Of a stretch of 64,000 nt of DNA, positions 23,382 to 34,370 are shown piece after piece. Under the pieces are notes generated by a model, which worked only from the letters and a program-made list of their open reading frames with translations, ran no database searches and was not told the DNA's origin. The DNA is from Cryptomeria japonica (taxonomy: Eukaryota; Streptophyta; Pinopsida; Cupressales; Cupressaceae). The position numbers and the translations under genes are program-made. The DNA lies in NCBI RefSeq assembly GCF_030272615.1, contig NC_081407.1, positions 266,237,574-266,301,573 of the forward strand, in the 5' to 3' direction. The stretch's first letter is position 1, and each line of letters opens with the position of its first letter.

Positions 23382-24281
23382 CTGAAATAAACTACTCTAA
23401 AAAAATAAGAATGATCTAAAATTGTCATATAAGATTTTGAAAGATCTTAAATTAGAATATTCAACTACTAAATCCTCTCTCTTAATAGATCAAATAAATA
23501 AATTCAAATTTACTTTTCTCCACACATTTTAAATCAATTTCTAGAATTTAGTACTTGAAATTCAAGTAAACTAATTATAGAAAATGAATTACAAGTTAAG
23601 ATACTAAACCATTCAATGAATTCGTCCAAATGGAGTTGTTAAACGAGCAATGTGAATCGTACGCCCACCGATAATATCGAAGGTGTCTGTGATTGTAAGT
23701 AAGAAAGAACTTACGATATTTAGTAAAAACATACACGCTAGTCAAAGCCGTCTGCAACATAACCACTGAGGCGGCTGTGCGGCAGCATGGGAAAAACACT
23801 GCCTTACGCTTTTCTCAATGAAGTTTATGAATTCTTTACCCCAACGTGCACGTCTCTGTGACTGACATTCTGTGAACTTTCTTATGTAAATTCAGACATC
23901 AGGATGAACGTTTCACAGTAATTATTAGCTAATTGAAAATTAAATGCAAGCTTCACTTAATCTATGGACCACAACGAAACCAAGGTATCTGTATTCATTT
24001 ATGCGGTGAATACTTGAGTATCAAGTTGATTTAATGCACTTAATGCCAAAAGTAGAGCACTCAAAAGATTTTTTAATTTTCAATTAATTAAAGGGAAAGG
24101 TACATCTTAGGTGCTGCACAGACTTTTTACTCAAAAGAAGAAGAATATTGTGGTAGGTGAAATGAAAAGCTGGGCCTACAAAAAAAAAGAATAAGGAAAT
24201 TTGTGGGTGGCACATGTTTTCTACTGCAAACATGTCAAATTTCCGCGTTTGAACAAGTCCAAAGATCGCCCTTCCCCGCAT
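23382..24281. other. Spacer upstream of the peroxidase gene
   Basis: No gene is recognised. 23590-23880 is less AT-rich than its surroundings and may be single-copy. The last few hundred bases should contain the peroxidase promoter. Confidence 0.5.
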
Positions 24282-24288
24282 TATAAAT
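24282..24288 (+). promoter_or_regulatory. TATA box of the peroxidase gene
   Basis: TATAAAT, 94 bp before the ATG at 24382, preceded by a C-rich CCTTCCCCGCA. The predicted start of transcription is about 24315, giving a leader of roughly 65 bases. Confidence 0.65.
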
Positions 24289-24381
24289 GCATAGCAATTG
24301 GAGAGTGAAATTTGCAGGCATCAAAACTGTAATTCAGGATATATACTGAATTAAGCTCAACGAGCATATTGAAAGAAAACG

Positions 24382-25721
24382 ATGGGAAAGCTCAGCATGC
24401 CTTTTTTCATTCTAACTTTCGTTTATATGGTGGCTGCCTCTGCGAGTGCATTCTCTGCAACGGATTTAAGCCTCCCAACTCCAGTGGATGGCCTTTCGTG
24501 GACATTTTACAGAAAAAGTTGCCCGGCGTTGGAGTTTATTGTGAGAGAACGTATTGAGTTTTATCTCAATCAAGATATCACGCAGGCGGCTGGCCTGCTC
24601 AGACTGCATTTCCACGACTGCTTCGTGCAGGTATATTCATATCAAAATTTTCTAATTCGTTGCGTTTATTAGTATTTCATGGGGTTAAACAAATTGTGTA
24701 TGAATTTGACAGGGATGCGACGGTTCAGTGCTGCTGAACGGGACATCGAATGAGCGGGTGACTCCTCCAAATGTGTCGTTGCGAGCGATGGCCTTCACAA
24801 TTATCAATGACATAAAAGCAAGAGTGGAAGCTGCCTGCACTGGAATCGTATCATGCGCTGACATATTAGCTTTGACTGCTCGTGATTCTGTCAACAAGGT
24901 CTGAAATCCCTCGTCCCAATCACATTGATGTTACTGATTAGCTTAAGTTTTTCAGTTTTTAGAAGGATTTTTTAAACAGAATTTGAGTGTGTTTTGAAGG
25001 CTGGAGGACCATTCTATCCATTACCGCTAGGGAGGAGAGACAGCCTCAGCTTCGCAAATTTAACAACCGTTCTTGCAAATTTACCTGCGCCCAGTTCCAA
25101 TGTAACTGGTCTTATGAGCGTCTTGTCTCTCAAAGGCTTTACTTTCACGGATCTGGTAGCTCTTTCAGGTATATATCTCAAAATACATATATTTGTTCCT
25201 ATTGAAGTTATTATTATACCCAAGGATTTTGTTTCTTACCGCATAAGATTGTAGGTGGGCACACAATCGGCAGAGCAAACTGCTCGTCCTTCGACAACAG
25301 ACTGCACAACAGCACGACCGGAGGAAAGCAACAAGATCCCACTCTCGACCAGACATTTGCTAAGCAACTCTACCTCACTTGTCCCACAAGTACAACCGTC
25401 AACACCACCAATTTGGATATTCGCAGCCCAAATGTGTTTGATAACAAATATTACGTGGACCTTCTGAATCGACAAACGCTCTTCACATCGGACCAGACTC
25501 TCTACTCAGACAGTCGAACCCGAGACGTGGTAATAGATTTTGCAGTCAATCAAGCCTCCTTCTTTGAACAGTTCGTTTTGAGCATGTTGAAGATGGGTCA
25601 GCTGGATGTCCTCACCGGAAGCCAAGGACAAATCCGGAAGCATTGTGAGGTTCCAAATCCAACTTCTTCAGTTTTCTCCATCCTCAATCCTCAAATTTCC
25701 TCATCTTTATACTCCACATAA
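24382..25721 (+). CDS. Class III (secretory) peroxidase, four exons, intact
   Basis: Haem enzyme that uses hydrogen peroxide to oxidise phenolics, acting in the wall or vacuole. Exons 24382-24630, 24713-24898, 25000-25168 and 25255-25721, all with GT-AG introns of 82, 101 and 86 bp in phases 0, 0 and 1, the standard layout for this family. The product has 356 residues. Residues 1-26 are a signal peptide (hydrophobic [14 protein letters not shown]). The distal site is R74 and H78 in [10 protein letters not shown]; the proximal haem ligand is H204 in [13 protein letters not shown]. All eight conserved cysteines are present (47, 80, 85, 125, 131, 211, 244, 332). There are several N-glycosylation sites (NGT, NVS, NLT, NVT, NCS, NST, NTT). 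The chain runs about 20 residues past the usual end near IRKHCEV ([14 protein letters not shown]...), a possible vacuolar sorting tail. No frame damage is seen. Confidence 0.96.
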
Positions 25722-25752
25722 ATGCTAGGACGAAGCAACATTTGTTTCTTCG

Positions 25753-25758
25753 AATAAA
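25753..25758 (+). terminator. Polyadenylation signal of the peroxidase gene
   Basis: AATAAA 32 bp after the stop codon, in the expected position for a short 3' UTR. Confidence 0.55.
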
Positions 25759-26114
25759 TCCACCTCATAACATGTGTTTAAGAGGGGTCGAGCATTAAGG
25801 TAGAATGTTGGAATGCTGAGCATAATAGTCAGTCCTCAAAATAATTATATAAAAGATAGGATGACATGTAATCCATATTGTTGGAGCAGTCGAGTGTTCA
25901 CTCATTTAATTTGATTTAAAATTATGCTTTAAGCTTTTCAGATGCGCTGGGCAACGCCTTTTTTAAATAATATACAAAATAGATTTATAATTATTTTAAA
26001 ATATAAGTTGTGGGGATGGTAATTGATTTTTGGGTATGAAGATGAAAGGTACTAAATTAGTGTGTATGTATGAATGAATGTATGAATGATTTTTCATCCT
26101 CAAAGTTGTTCTAA
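25759..26114. other. Spacer downstream of the peroxidase gene
   Basis: No gene is recognised. Near 26066-26090 there is a short GTATGAATGAATGTATGAATGA repeat directly before the dispersed repeat copy. Confidence 0.5.
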
Positions 26115-26280
26115 CTATTTAATATAGGAGTACAAGCCTTCGGTTGAAACCCTTTTGGCTAAGATCCTGGTCTTATCTCTTCTGATGTTAGAGCCTTGCA
26201 ATCACTAAAACTTGATCTTTGGTGGCCTCATTAAGAACCATTAAACATCATGAGTAGTCTCACTAACCATGGGTTGTGCA
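26115..26280. repeat. Dispersed repeat, copy 2 (downstream of peroxidase)
   Basis: Second copy of the repeat at 22521-22705, same orientation, starting TTTAATATAGGAG. Simple-sequence DNA precedes both copies, so the family may insert next to or generate such repeats. Confidence 0.6.
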
Positions 26281-26499
26281 CGGATGCGACCATATCCCTA
26301 AGGACGTACCTCACAAAGTCACACCATCCCCATGTACCAACAATAAGAAATTGGAGAAAATCAATGTTAGTCACATCTTCATGTACATCGAAATCGAAAA
26401 TCTAAACATCAATGTGTATGTGTATGTGTCTTCTTACCTATATCTCCCTCTCCCCACTCAAGATTGACTAAAGTAGGAGTCTCAAATACTATAGTATGT

Positions 26500-27990
26500 A
26501 CTATAGCTGGGGGCATAGCTCACTCCTCAGCTTGTCTTTTTGTAGTCATGTCGACTTGGTATCTCAATAAAAGGAGTTGGATGTGATGATACATGTACTT
26601 GAAAGGTAGGCCTTTGTAGTGGTATGTCATTATACTTGCTCTTCTATACTCACTTTCCTCTATCCTTTGTAAGTGGTGGATCCTCATCCTGAGTATGGTA
26701 ATCAACCTACACACGATCCTAGGTGTGGTCCTCATCTTGCTCTTGATCCTGATCTCCATCTATCTCCTCATCCTCTTCCTCATCATGTCCTAATCTGATC
26801 CATGGTCGTAAGTCTCTAGTAGGATGATCATTGGGAAATATGAGGGCATGACAAAAAATTATCCACCATCTCATGTAAGATTGTTGAACATCGACTAAAT
26901 CATCATTTGAGACTGGGGGCCCATCTTGTTCCTTTTCCTCTGAATTGTTAAGTGCAACATCCAGTGATGTGGGTCTAGGTTGATCTCTAGGTCTTGTGCA
27001 ACACTATGAGTTGAATGCATGTAGATCGGTACTACAATGGGAACACCATGTACCTAACTAAACTAACATGTCACTCGGTCATAATACAATGGAACAATGA
27101 TGTAGTCATTACAACCCTAGAAAAGATAGTCCCACTACATCCTTGCTAGTTGCCTAGTCTAACCAAGTCAAAGCATCATAGTCCTTTAGGGTCTCCCTGT
27201 GATGTCTTTAGGCTCTAATATGTCTATCACAACTCTCTAGTAACATGAATCTCCTATTTTTCATGGTCTCTAACATGGGTAGGCATGTATTCATGGGAAT
27301 GAAGTCAAAATATCAATAGGAAAACCCACTAGTCTAGTACATGCAATATGCTCAAACACCCATACCTAGAGTAGTGTACATGTCATCAAGTTGTATCCCT
27401 TATAATGCGCATATCTTCCAAGGTTGTGATAGATATGTGCTAACTTTCCCCATCCCCATGAATAGATAGTTTGCCACTCAACCACCCCTTGGATAGTATG
27501 AACAAGGCCCCCAGGTAGGTGTGTGCTTCGTCCATCAAGGCACCAAAACTAGATCGATAATAGCAATGAGTATGTTCTAAAGGAGAGGAACATCCATGTT
27601 TGTATGTAGAAACCACTATATGAGGATGCATCTTCTTGTCTCTCTCAGTATGGTCCTTCCTATACAATATATTTCATCCTCAAAAATGATGGTAGGGGTC
27701 CATGGTCCCACCTATTTCATGGTGTTGCTTCGTACTAGAATTTGGATGATATATTACACATCCTCTAAGGTCACCATCATCTCTCCCCTTGTTAGATGGA
27801 AGATAAAGATATCGGCATCCCATCACTCCATTAAGGCCATCAACATCATATCATTATATCTTATATTAGGAATATGGTACACTCATAATTTTATGTGTCT
27901 GTCAAGTGAAATATTTTTTGCTTGACTCCATTATGTATAAATATGGCCAGCGACATGCTCTCACAATCTAGGAGCCTGCAAACACAACAA
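26500..27990 (-). pseudogene. Dead plant-mobile-domain (PMD) gene
   Basis: Minus-strand translation of about 27990-27000 matches the plant mobile domain found in MAIN-like proteins and associated transposons. Recognisable pieces are LMALMEW, D-ADIFIFHLTRGEMMVTLEDV (27798-27757 for the core) and, further on, RRFMLLESCDRHIRA and RETLKDYDALTWLDQ. Stops interrupt every segment, and short open stretches alternate between frames. 26500-26950 is rich in acidic or basic low-complexity sequence and may be the C-terminal tail. Whether it came from a cellular gene or a transposon cannot be told here. Confidence 0.6.
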
Positions 27991-28218
27991 TAATCTTTCA
28001 TTAGTACTTTTGCATCAATTTCTATCTTTACTTCATTAATTTCATGCAACATCCCTTGTCAGTTTCGTGGTGCCCAAATAGGACCATGACACTGGTGCCC
28101 AATTTAAGGGGATTGCAAGTTTATCTAGTATAATTTGTAAAAAATCAAACTCAAAAACAAAAATTGAATACAAAGAGAAGTTAGGATGTCCTACCTCTGG
28201 CAACCCTTAGCAACAACT

Positions 28219-28272
28219 CACCTCAAGGAATCTATCCTAGTTGGTCACCTCAAGGACTCTATCCTAGTTGGT
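28219..28272. repeat. 27-bp tandem duplication
   Basis: TCACCTCAAGGA.TCTATCC (continuing TAGTTGG) occurs twice in succession with one difference. A small slippage product in otherwise unassigned DNA (27991-28870). Confidence 0.85.
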
Positions 28273-29529
28273 TGAAGTTATCGCTTACATGGAATCTTGA
28301 ATCTCGAAGTAGTATGGACCCTTTTGCACTAGAGAGAAAAAATGAATAAGAAAAAATGAATAAGAAAAATGAATAGTGGAATTTTCACTATTTAACCTGG
28401 TAATTTCTCTCTAAAACCCCAATCTTGCATCGTCCAATCATTCAATCATAACTAAGTTAGAGAGAGATGATTTCCATGATATTTGTTGCGTTAGAATAAT
28501 TATTTAGTTCTCTTTCTTACCAAATTCTCTTTGAGTGGTCTTGATTTCATTAAAAACCCTCTTGAAAGCATTTGTCATCAAATATATTTCACAATTTGAC
28601 GTGGTATACATGATACCCTATTTTTACATTCTGATGAGCAAGCGAAAATATGGGGCCATATATCTACCCTTCAATTTCTTCACTCCTAGTAAGCATTCTA
28701 GGTGATTTTGATTTACACTAACAAAATCGTTTTGTAGAATGCAGTTCCTAACAATATATTGTAGCTACTACTACACTAGGGGATTTGTTCGATACCGTTG
28801 AGAATATCCTTTTTCTTGACTATTTACTTTCCTATACTTTAGCTTTCATATGCACATAGTACCATATGGCCACTAAAGTGGGGGCTAAATGTAGTGTCAT
28901 ATATTGTACTCTCTTAATTATTGAGTCCAATTTCACACTCTCCTAGCACTCATTTTAGTTTTCTCATTCCTCTAAGCATTATAGTACCATTTATAGCCTT
29001 AAATTAATCCCCAACTCAAGAATATGAGTCATATCTTATTTTAAAACTTCAACACACTATTATTGGGCCTTTACTTTAATTGTGCCCTTTATCCTATATC
29101 ATTTAAATCTATATTTTAAATTTCAAAATACTTTTTGCCCACTTAAATTTTATTAATCCTAATATAAATTATAGATCCAATATTAGGGCCGTATTATCTC
29201 ACTTCCCTTAAAATTTGGGCCTATTTTGTCAAGACTATGACAGTCGCCACACAATGTCTAATACTTTTTGGCTAGAACTTAGAGAGAGTAATGTGTCAAT
29301 GTTGGCATTTCCATATTTATCCTTGAAGTTGGCATATGGCCATTTTAATTCAGCATTTAATTAATTCAAAGTTGGAAATTTATATATAAGCAAGTTAGCC
29401 TTCCTCATTTGGCAATAAATTAAAAATGCAACTTTACAATCTCCTTTTGATGAGAAAGGTCTACCTAAATTGAAGTTTTAGGTCTCCAAAATCAAGGAAA
29501 AGTTAGCAATATCGAGTCTTCATCAACAT

Positions 29530-30060
29530 TTATGTCATCATGGAATGCAGAGGTTAGCCTTGCCTAAAAATGTAGCCAATATGCACAATGCCTCCCTACA
29601 GGCTATCCAGGCTGAGATGGAAAGGAAAAGGGTTAAGAAAAGAAAACTCATGGATTCCTTGATCACGGGTTCTAGTCCTATAGCATCTCTCGTTAAAGCT
29701 ACCCATAATGTCGCATTGGTCTCCTCTGACTCTAGGATTGAACCAAGCAAAAAGTGTCTTTTTCTGATAAAGTGTTAAGTTTGTGCTAGGATTGGCAAGA
29801 AAAAGGTGCCCCCATGCATTAGACCATTTCTTTGTGTCTATATTGGGTACGATTGTTCTATGTTTTTGTAGGTTCCAATATCTCTTTGTTTTGTTGGTGT
29901 TCTAGTTTAGTTGTCATGTTTTGGGTCACCCTGCTGCGTTTTTGCTATGTTTTGGTTGGGGGGTTTTTTGTTGGTTATTCATCCCCCATGCACTCAAGTG
30001 GTGTCACTCTATGGTTTTGTAATGGTACACACTTATCCTGCTTTTATTAATCAAAATATT
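29530..30060 (+). pseudogene. Possible LINE 3' fragment
   Basis: A 77-codon frame (29545-29778; RKRVKKRKLMDSLITGSSP) of unknown identity is followed by T-rich sequence (TTTTGTTGGT, GGGGGGTTTTTTG) ending in ...TTTATTAATCAAAATATT. This resembles the 3' UTR and tail of plant L1-type LINEs. No RT motif is present, so the call is weak. Confidence 0.25.
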
Positions 30061-31088
30061 AATTTCATAATGATAGAAACTTCAAGGAATGTTGGAAAAT
30101 GATAGGGAGTCACTGATTGATGGTTGGCTTATACCTCTCCCTAAGGGGTTGGTTATGATTTCATGTCATTCTTAAACATTTTTATAATTTATCTTTTTAT
30201 CTAAGTTTTATCATTAATTCATGTGATTCATGCATTCTTGAGTTAATTCATGCATCACATTTGACCATTTCATTTAGGGTTTTCTCTAAAGATACTCCAT
30301 TAACACCCTAGTTTATGTTTATACATTTAGGCTCATTACAATATTAGACACACTTAAGATTCAAGGCACACACTTTATCCATGGAGGTGAAAATCACCAA
30401 AATAGGAGCTTGACAAGGCAAGCCCCTCTATAGCTAGAACCCTCCTTTTTTTCTATTTTATAGGTTCAAAGATAGGTCTTTGTTAGAGTCTAAAGACACA
30501 TGAATTCTCTAGACCCAAAAATGGAAATACTTCGTAAATTTCATTAGAAACCCCTGGACACTAGCAACTAGCACCTTAGTCCTTCAGGACTAGGACACCT
30601 AGAACCATAGTCCTCTATGTTATGGCTTTGATTTGGCATGAATATAGAGTGTAGGAGTAGACAAATAAAATTAATATTTAATTAATTATCACATGTCACC
30701 TAATTAATCAATTTAATCATGTTAGCCCTTTAGTACCCCTAAATTAATTAAATCATATTTAATTAATGACCCCTTTCCATTTCTCCTAAAGTCTGATTTA
30801 TTTCAATAAATCAAACTCAACCTTAGTGAATATTCCAATCTCCCTGCTAATCCAAATTAGTTAAATTAGTTCACAATTAATGAAACTAATTTTGTGATTC
30901 CTACAAACCCACCTCTTATTCCCCCTCATTAAGATAATTAATCCAAAGCCTAATCCTTGTCAGTATTTATTCAATTTTTAAATACTACACACCTACCCAA
31001 GTTCACATGTGACTCCATATGTGACCCCCCTCATAAATGACTTGCATGCGCAAGTCAATTCACCTATACACCTCACCTTTGAACAAGG

Positions 31089-31323
31089 GGTGCTCACACA
31101 TGTGTGAGAATTTATCTTCCCCATGGAGCCACCTTACACCTTTCCATTTTAGTTTGCATGTCAGAACCCCTCTTCCAATAGCCCTTACACATTTCCACAA
31201 GTGTTTCCACTAGTCAATCTCATGGAATTCCTAAGATTTTCTCACAAATGTGTGAAAAAATCTTACCCTCTTCCTCGTGATAGGTTGTTCTTCCCAAGAT
31301 GTGCTCACACATGTGTGAGCACA
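31089..31323. repeat. Cluster of CACACATGTGTG palindromes
   Basis: Three related perfect or near-perfect palindromes lie within 235 bp: CTCACACATGTGTGAG (31093-31108), TTTTCTCACAAATGTGTGAAAA (imperfect, about 31238-31259) and a perfect 24-bp one at 31300-31323 centred on CACATGTG. All could form cruciforms. They lie inside the probable LTR. Confidence 0.85.
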
Positions 31324-31739
31324 CCTTTCCCTCTTCCCCATTCCAATTTTTCTTCCCAAGGATTGACACTTGGTCCACATGTCAAAAGACTAAGTACCTT
31401 GTCCACTTCATCTCCTCTCTTTCAAATATGATCCCTTTATCATCCTTTTAATCTTGACTGTCCATTTCGAATATCCAAACTCTATAAATTAAAGCCTTCA
31501 CACATCTCAAATCATCAACTTTTTCATTACATACATCCTTATGCTAGCCATTTATCCATAATCATTGCATCCATATGTTGTCACTTTGACATCATAATCA
31601 CTTCCATAGCACCATCACCATGTTCAAATAATCATCCACACATCGTTATCTTGTTATGCAAATGTGAGAAATTCACATTTCACCCTCCATTCAATTTCCC
31701 ACTCTTCACTAGTAAATATTGGAGCAAACAAGGTTCATG

Positions 31740-34050
31740 AAGAGGAGGAGGACAGGGAAGAGAACAATGACATAGGGAGTATAAGGGAGATAAAAGATTT
31801 ACATTTTCTATTTATGTTTCATGAATGCTAAATCTTCCTTGACATTTCTTTAAATTGGTTTGATTTATATTGTATTGTGATACAGTAGGTTCTCAAGATT
31901 CCAAATCTAATCTTTTTGCTTAGCTAATCACCAATCAGCACTAGTTTGCCTAGCCGTAGTGTCCACTTAATTTTAGCTCTTTTTACAGTCACGGGTGCAT
32001 TTCTAAGTATCTGTTCTATTTCTATAGTTTTTTGTAGATTTAAATTTCTATATCAAATAGTTTCATCAGTTTATGTGCTCATTCATACATGTTTAGGATC
32101 TATTAGTTTACATTTTGAATCAATGAAGCAATATTTCAAGTGATAAAGGAATAGAGCCCCAAGGTTTGCTTGACTCTCTTTGAGTAAGATTCAATCAATC
32201 ATATACCCCTTTAGAGGTTTGTATTTAAATGTTTAATGAAAAAGGGTTTGTCCCTAGTTGACTTGATAGCTAGTTTAATCCATCACTTCTTCACCATTAA
32301 ACAAAAAAAACACTAAAAAATATTTAGCGATCAAATTATGAGCACTTATCTAACCCCCCAAAATTTTTGAGCATGCACAACGAAAACTTAACATGATAAA
32401 TTATTTATGGTAAACCTAATTTAAGGTCATAGTGGGCATGTGCACATTCCCTCTTTTATCTTGTTAAGAACTACCAAACATTAAATATTACACACCCTCA
32501 TGGTGACTATTCTTCTTGTAAAATTAGGAGACCTACAAAACCCAAAAAGGAGTTTAGATCTGTTATATAATAATCATCCAAAATTAACAAATAAAATAAA
32601 GATAAATTAACTTATCTATAATTTATAGGTAAAATATTATTAGATTAAAATAATTTTATTTATTTATAATGAAGATAAATAAATAAGCATGATTATTAGG
32701 GTTATTGTAGATTCTATTTAAGAGATTATGATTAGGTATAAAATGTTTTAGAATTGAATTTAACATACTCAATATAATTTATATTTGTACATAAATTTTA
32801 GTAAGAAATTTGCAACGTTAGTATCAAAATTTTAGAAAAAATATAATATCAAAAGTAAATAAATGAATATAGTTTCCTGCATTAACCACAGTACAAAATA
32901 ATTCAATTTTATCTCTAAAAGAAAATATTTCATAATGATATCACCAATCTATATATTTCAACAAAATTTCAACATAAAGCACACATAACAAGAATGAAAG
33001 AAAGAGAAAGCATACTAAAGAGAGACATTCATTGCTTTAGGAAAATCCTTTCAATAAAATGTGAACCTCAAAAGCATCAAAACTAATATATTTCTTGCAA
33101 CATAATAGCTACAATAAAATATTTAATTCGATGCCTAAACATGGAGATAAACACTCTCAACCCTGGAAGAAGCCATGAAAGATGTGACAATGTTGTACAA
33201 AAGTGAAAATTGATTATTTTTATCTCATAAGTTAATCCAATAATAAATTAGAGCCACATGTCTCACACCATACTCCATAATATGTCTTCAACAACCAACT
33301 CAAGACAAGCAAGCTCCAACATTGTAGCTCAATTCATAATGAACAAGTAGAACATGATCAAGTGATGAATGCATCCATCCAAAGCCTCCTGCTTATAGAC
33401 AATAGATTAAAAAAGGGACATTCGCAAGAATATTTCAATCTATTATCATGACTATTTATTTCCTAATAGCAAATCATTGCCATGCAACATGTAAGAAGCT
33501 AAAGTTCTACTTTTTGCACTTTCTTACACGAGTTGACCTATGTTGAACATTATGGAGTGGAAATTATTCTTATATCAAACATTCATTTTAAAACATTTTA
33601 AAAGATATGTAATTTGATAGACATTTTAAAAGATATGTAATTTTACATTGTCATCATAGCTTTGATGCCAATGAAAAGTTAAAACAACAAATTTCATTAA
33701 AAATAGATATGATATTAAAAGTCGATATAAATATTATTTTTAAATTTCTTACCATGTATTTATTTCACTTTAATTTTATGTATCTTTTCTTGCCCTAATT
33801 TACTAGGTAATTTACTCATCTTATGTTTAATAATTGAAATTTACTTTCTAATTATATTTAGAATAAATAATGTATTTGTCTATTCAACTAACACATCTAA
33901 ATTATACAAAAGATCATTCAATATAATATCTTTCACCCCTCAATACTTTTACTCCTTTTATTTGAATAATGTTTGGAATGTTTTAATATCTTCTACTACA
34001 TTAATCACACCATATTCCCCTTTTATATTATGCAAAACCATTCAATTTAC
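31740..34050. other. AT-rich spacer
   Basis: No gene or intact element is recognised. 32500-33000 is strongly AT-rich. Around 33600 the run AAAAGATATGTAATTT is repeated within 30 bp. Probably old degraded repeat DNA. Confidence 0.45.
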
Positions 34051-34057
34051 CTGAAAG

Positions 34058-34350
34058 GAATGATAAAGTGTTTTGGAACATAATTTTAAATCATTGAAAG
34101 GCTGGAAAGATGGCTAGTTTTCATCATTTAGGAGGTTGTTGTTGTTGTTGTTTTTTACTTTATTCATATTCATATCTTGTCTCTTATTTTTACTCCTAAG
34201 AATTTTATTAGAAAAATTAATTCTATAATGAGATCTTGCTTAGGAAAGGATATAGAAATCATTTAAAATTTATATTTTTGGCATTGAAAAAAAGCACACT
34301 AATAGAGAAGAGTAGGGTTTAGAAATTAAAAATGTTTGATATTTGAATCA
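34058..34350 (+). pseudogene. LINE reverse transcriptase relic, copy 2
   Basis: DNA is homologous to the LINE relic at 58002-58290, sharing GGAATGATAAA, GGAACATAATTTT, AATTAATTCTATAATGAG and GAGTAGGGTT in order. It corresponds to the part downstream of the RT core (the WK...GR...IP segment), heavily mutated. A GTT run (34137-34152) has grown where the other copy has GTTGGTTATTCTT. Element B begins about 20 bp after its end. Confidence 0.5.
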
Positions 34351-34365
34351 AGCCCTTTTGATAAA

Positions 34366-34370
34366 GGTGG
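34366..34370. repeat. Left target-site duplication of element B (GGTGG)
   Basis: GGTGG precedes the LTR start. GATGG follows the other LTR at 50387-50391. One of five bases differs, consistent with an older insertion. Confidence 0.6.

Larger units (their letters stand above)
28874..31728 (+). repeat. Probable plus-strand 3' LTR, interrupted
   Basis: CTAAAGTGGGGGCTAAA (28873-28889) looks like a polypurine tract directly followed by TGTAGTGTCATAT, a typical LTR start. A TATA box (TATAAAT, 31493-31499) lies near the other end, in the same orientation. A plausible end is near GGAGCAAACA at about 31728. The length is large and a LINE-like fragment at 29530-30060 may be inserted inside. No partner LTR is found in the window, so this may be a solo or truncated copy. 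Confidence 0.4.
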
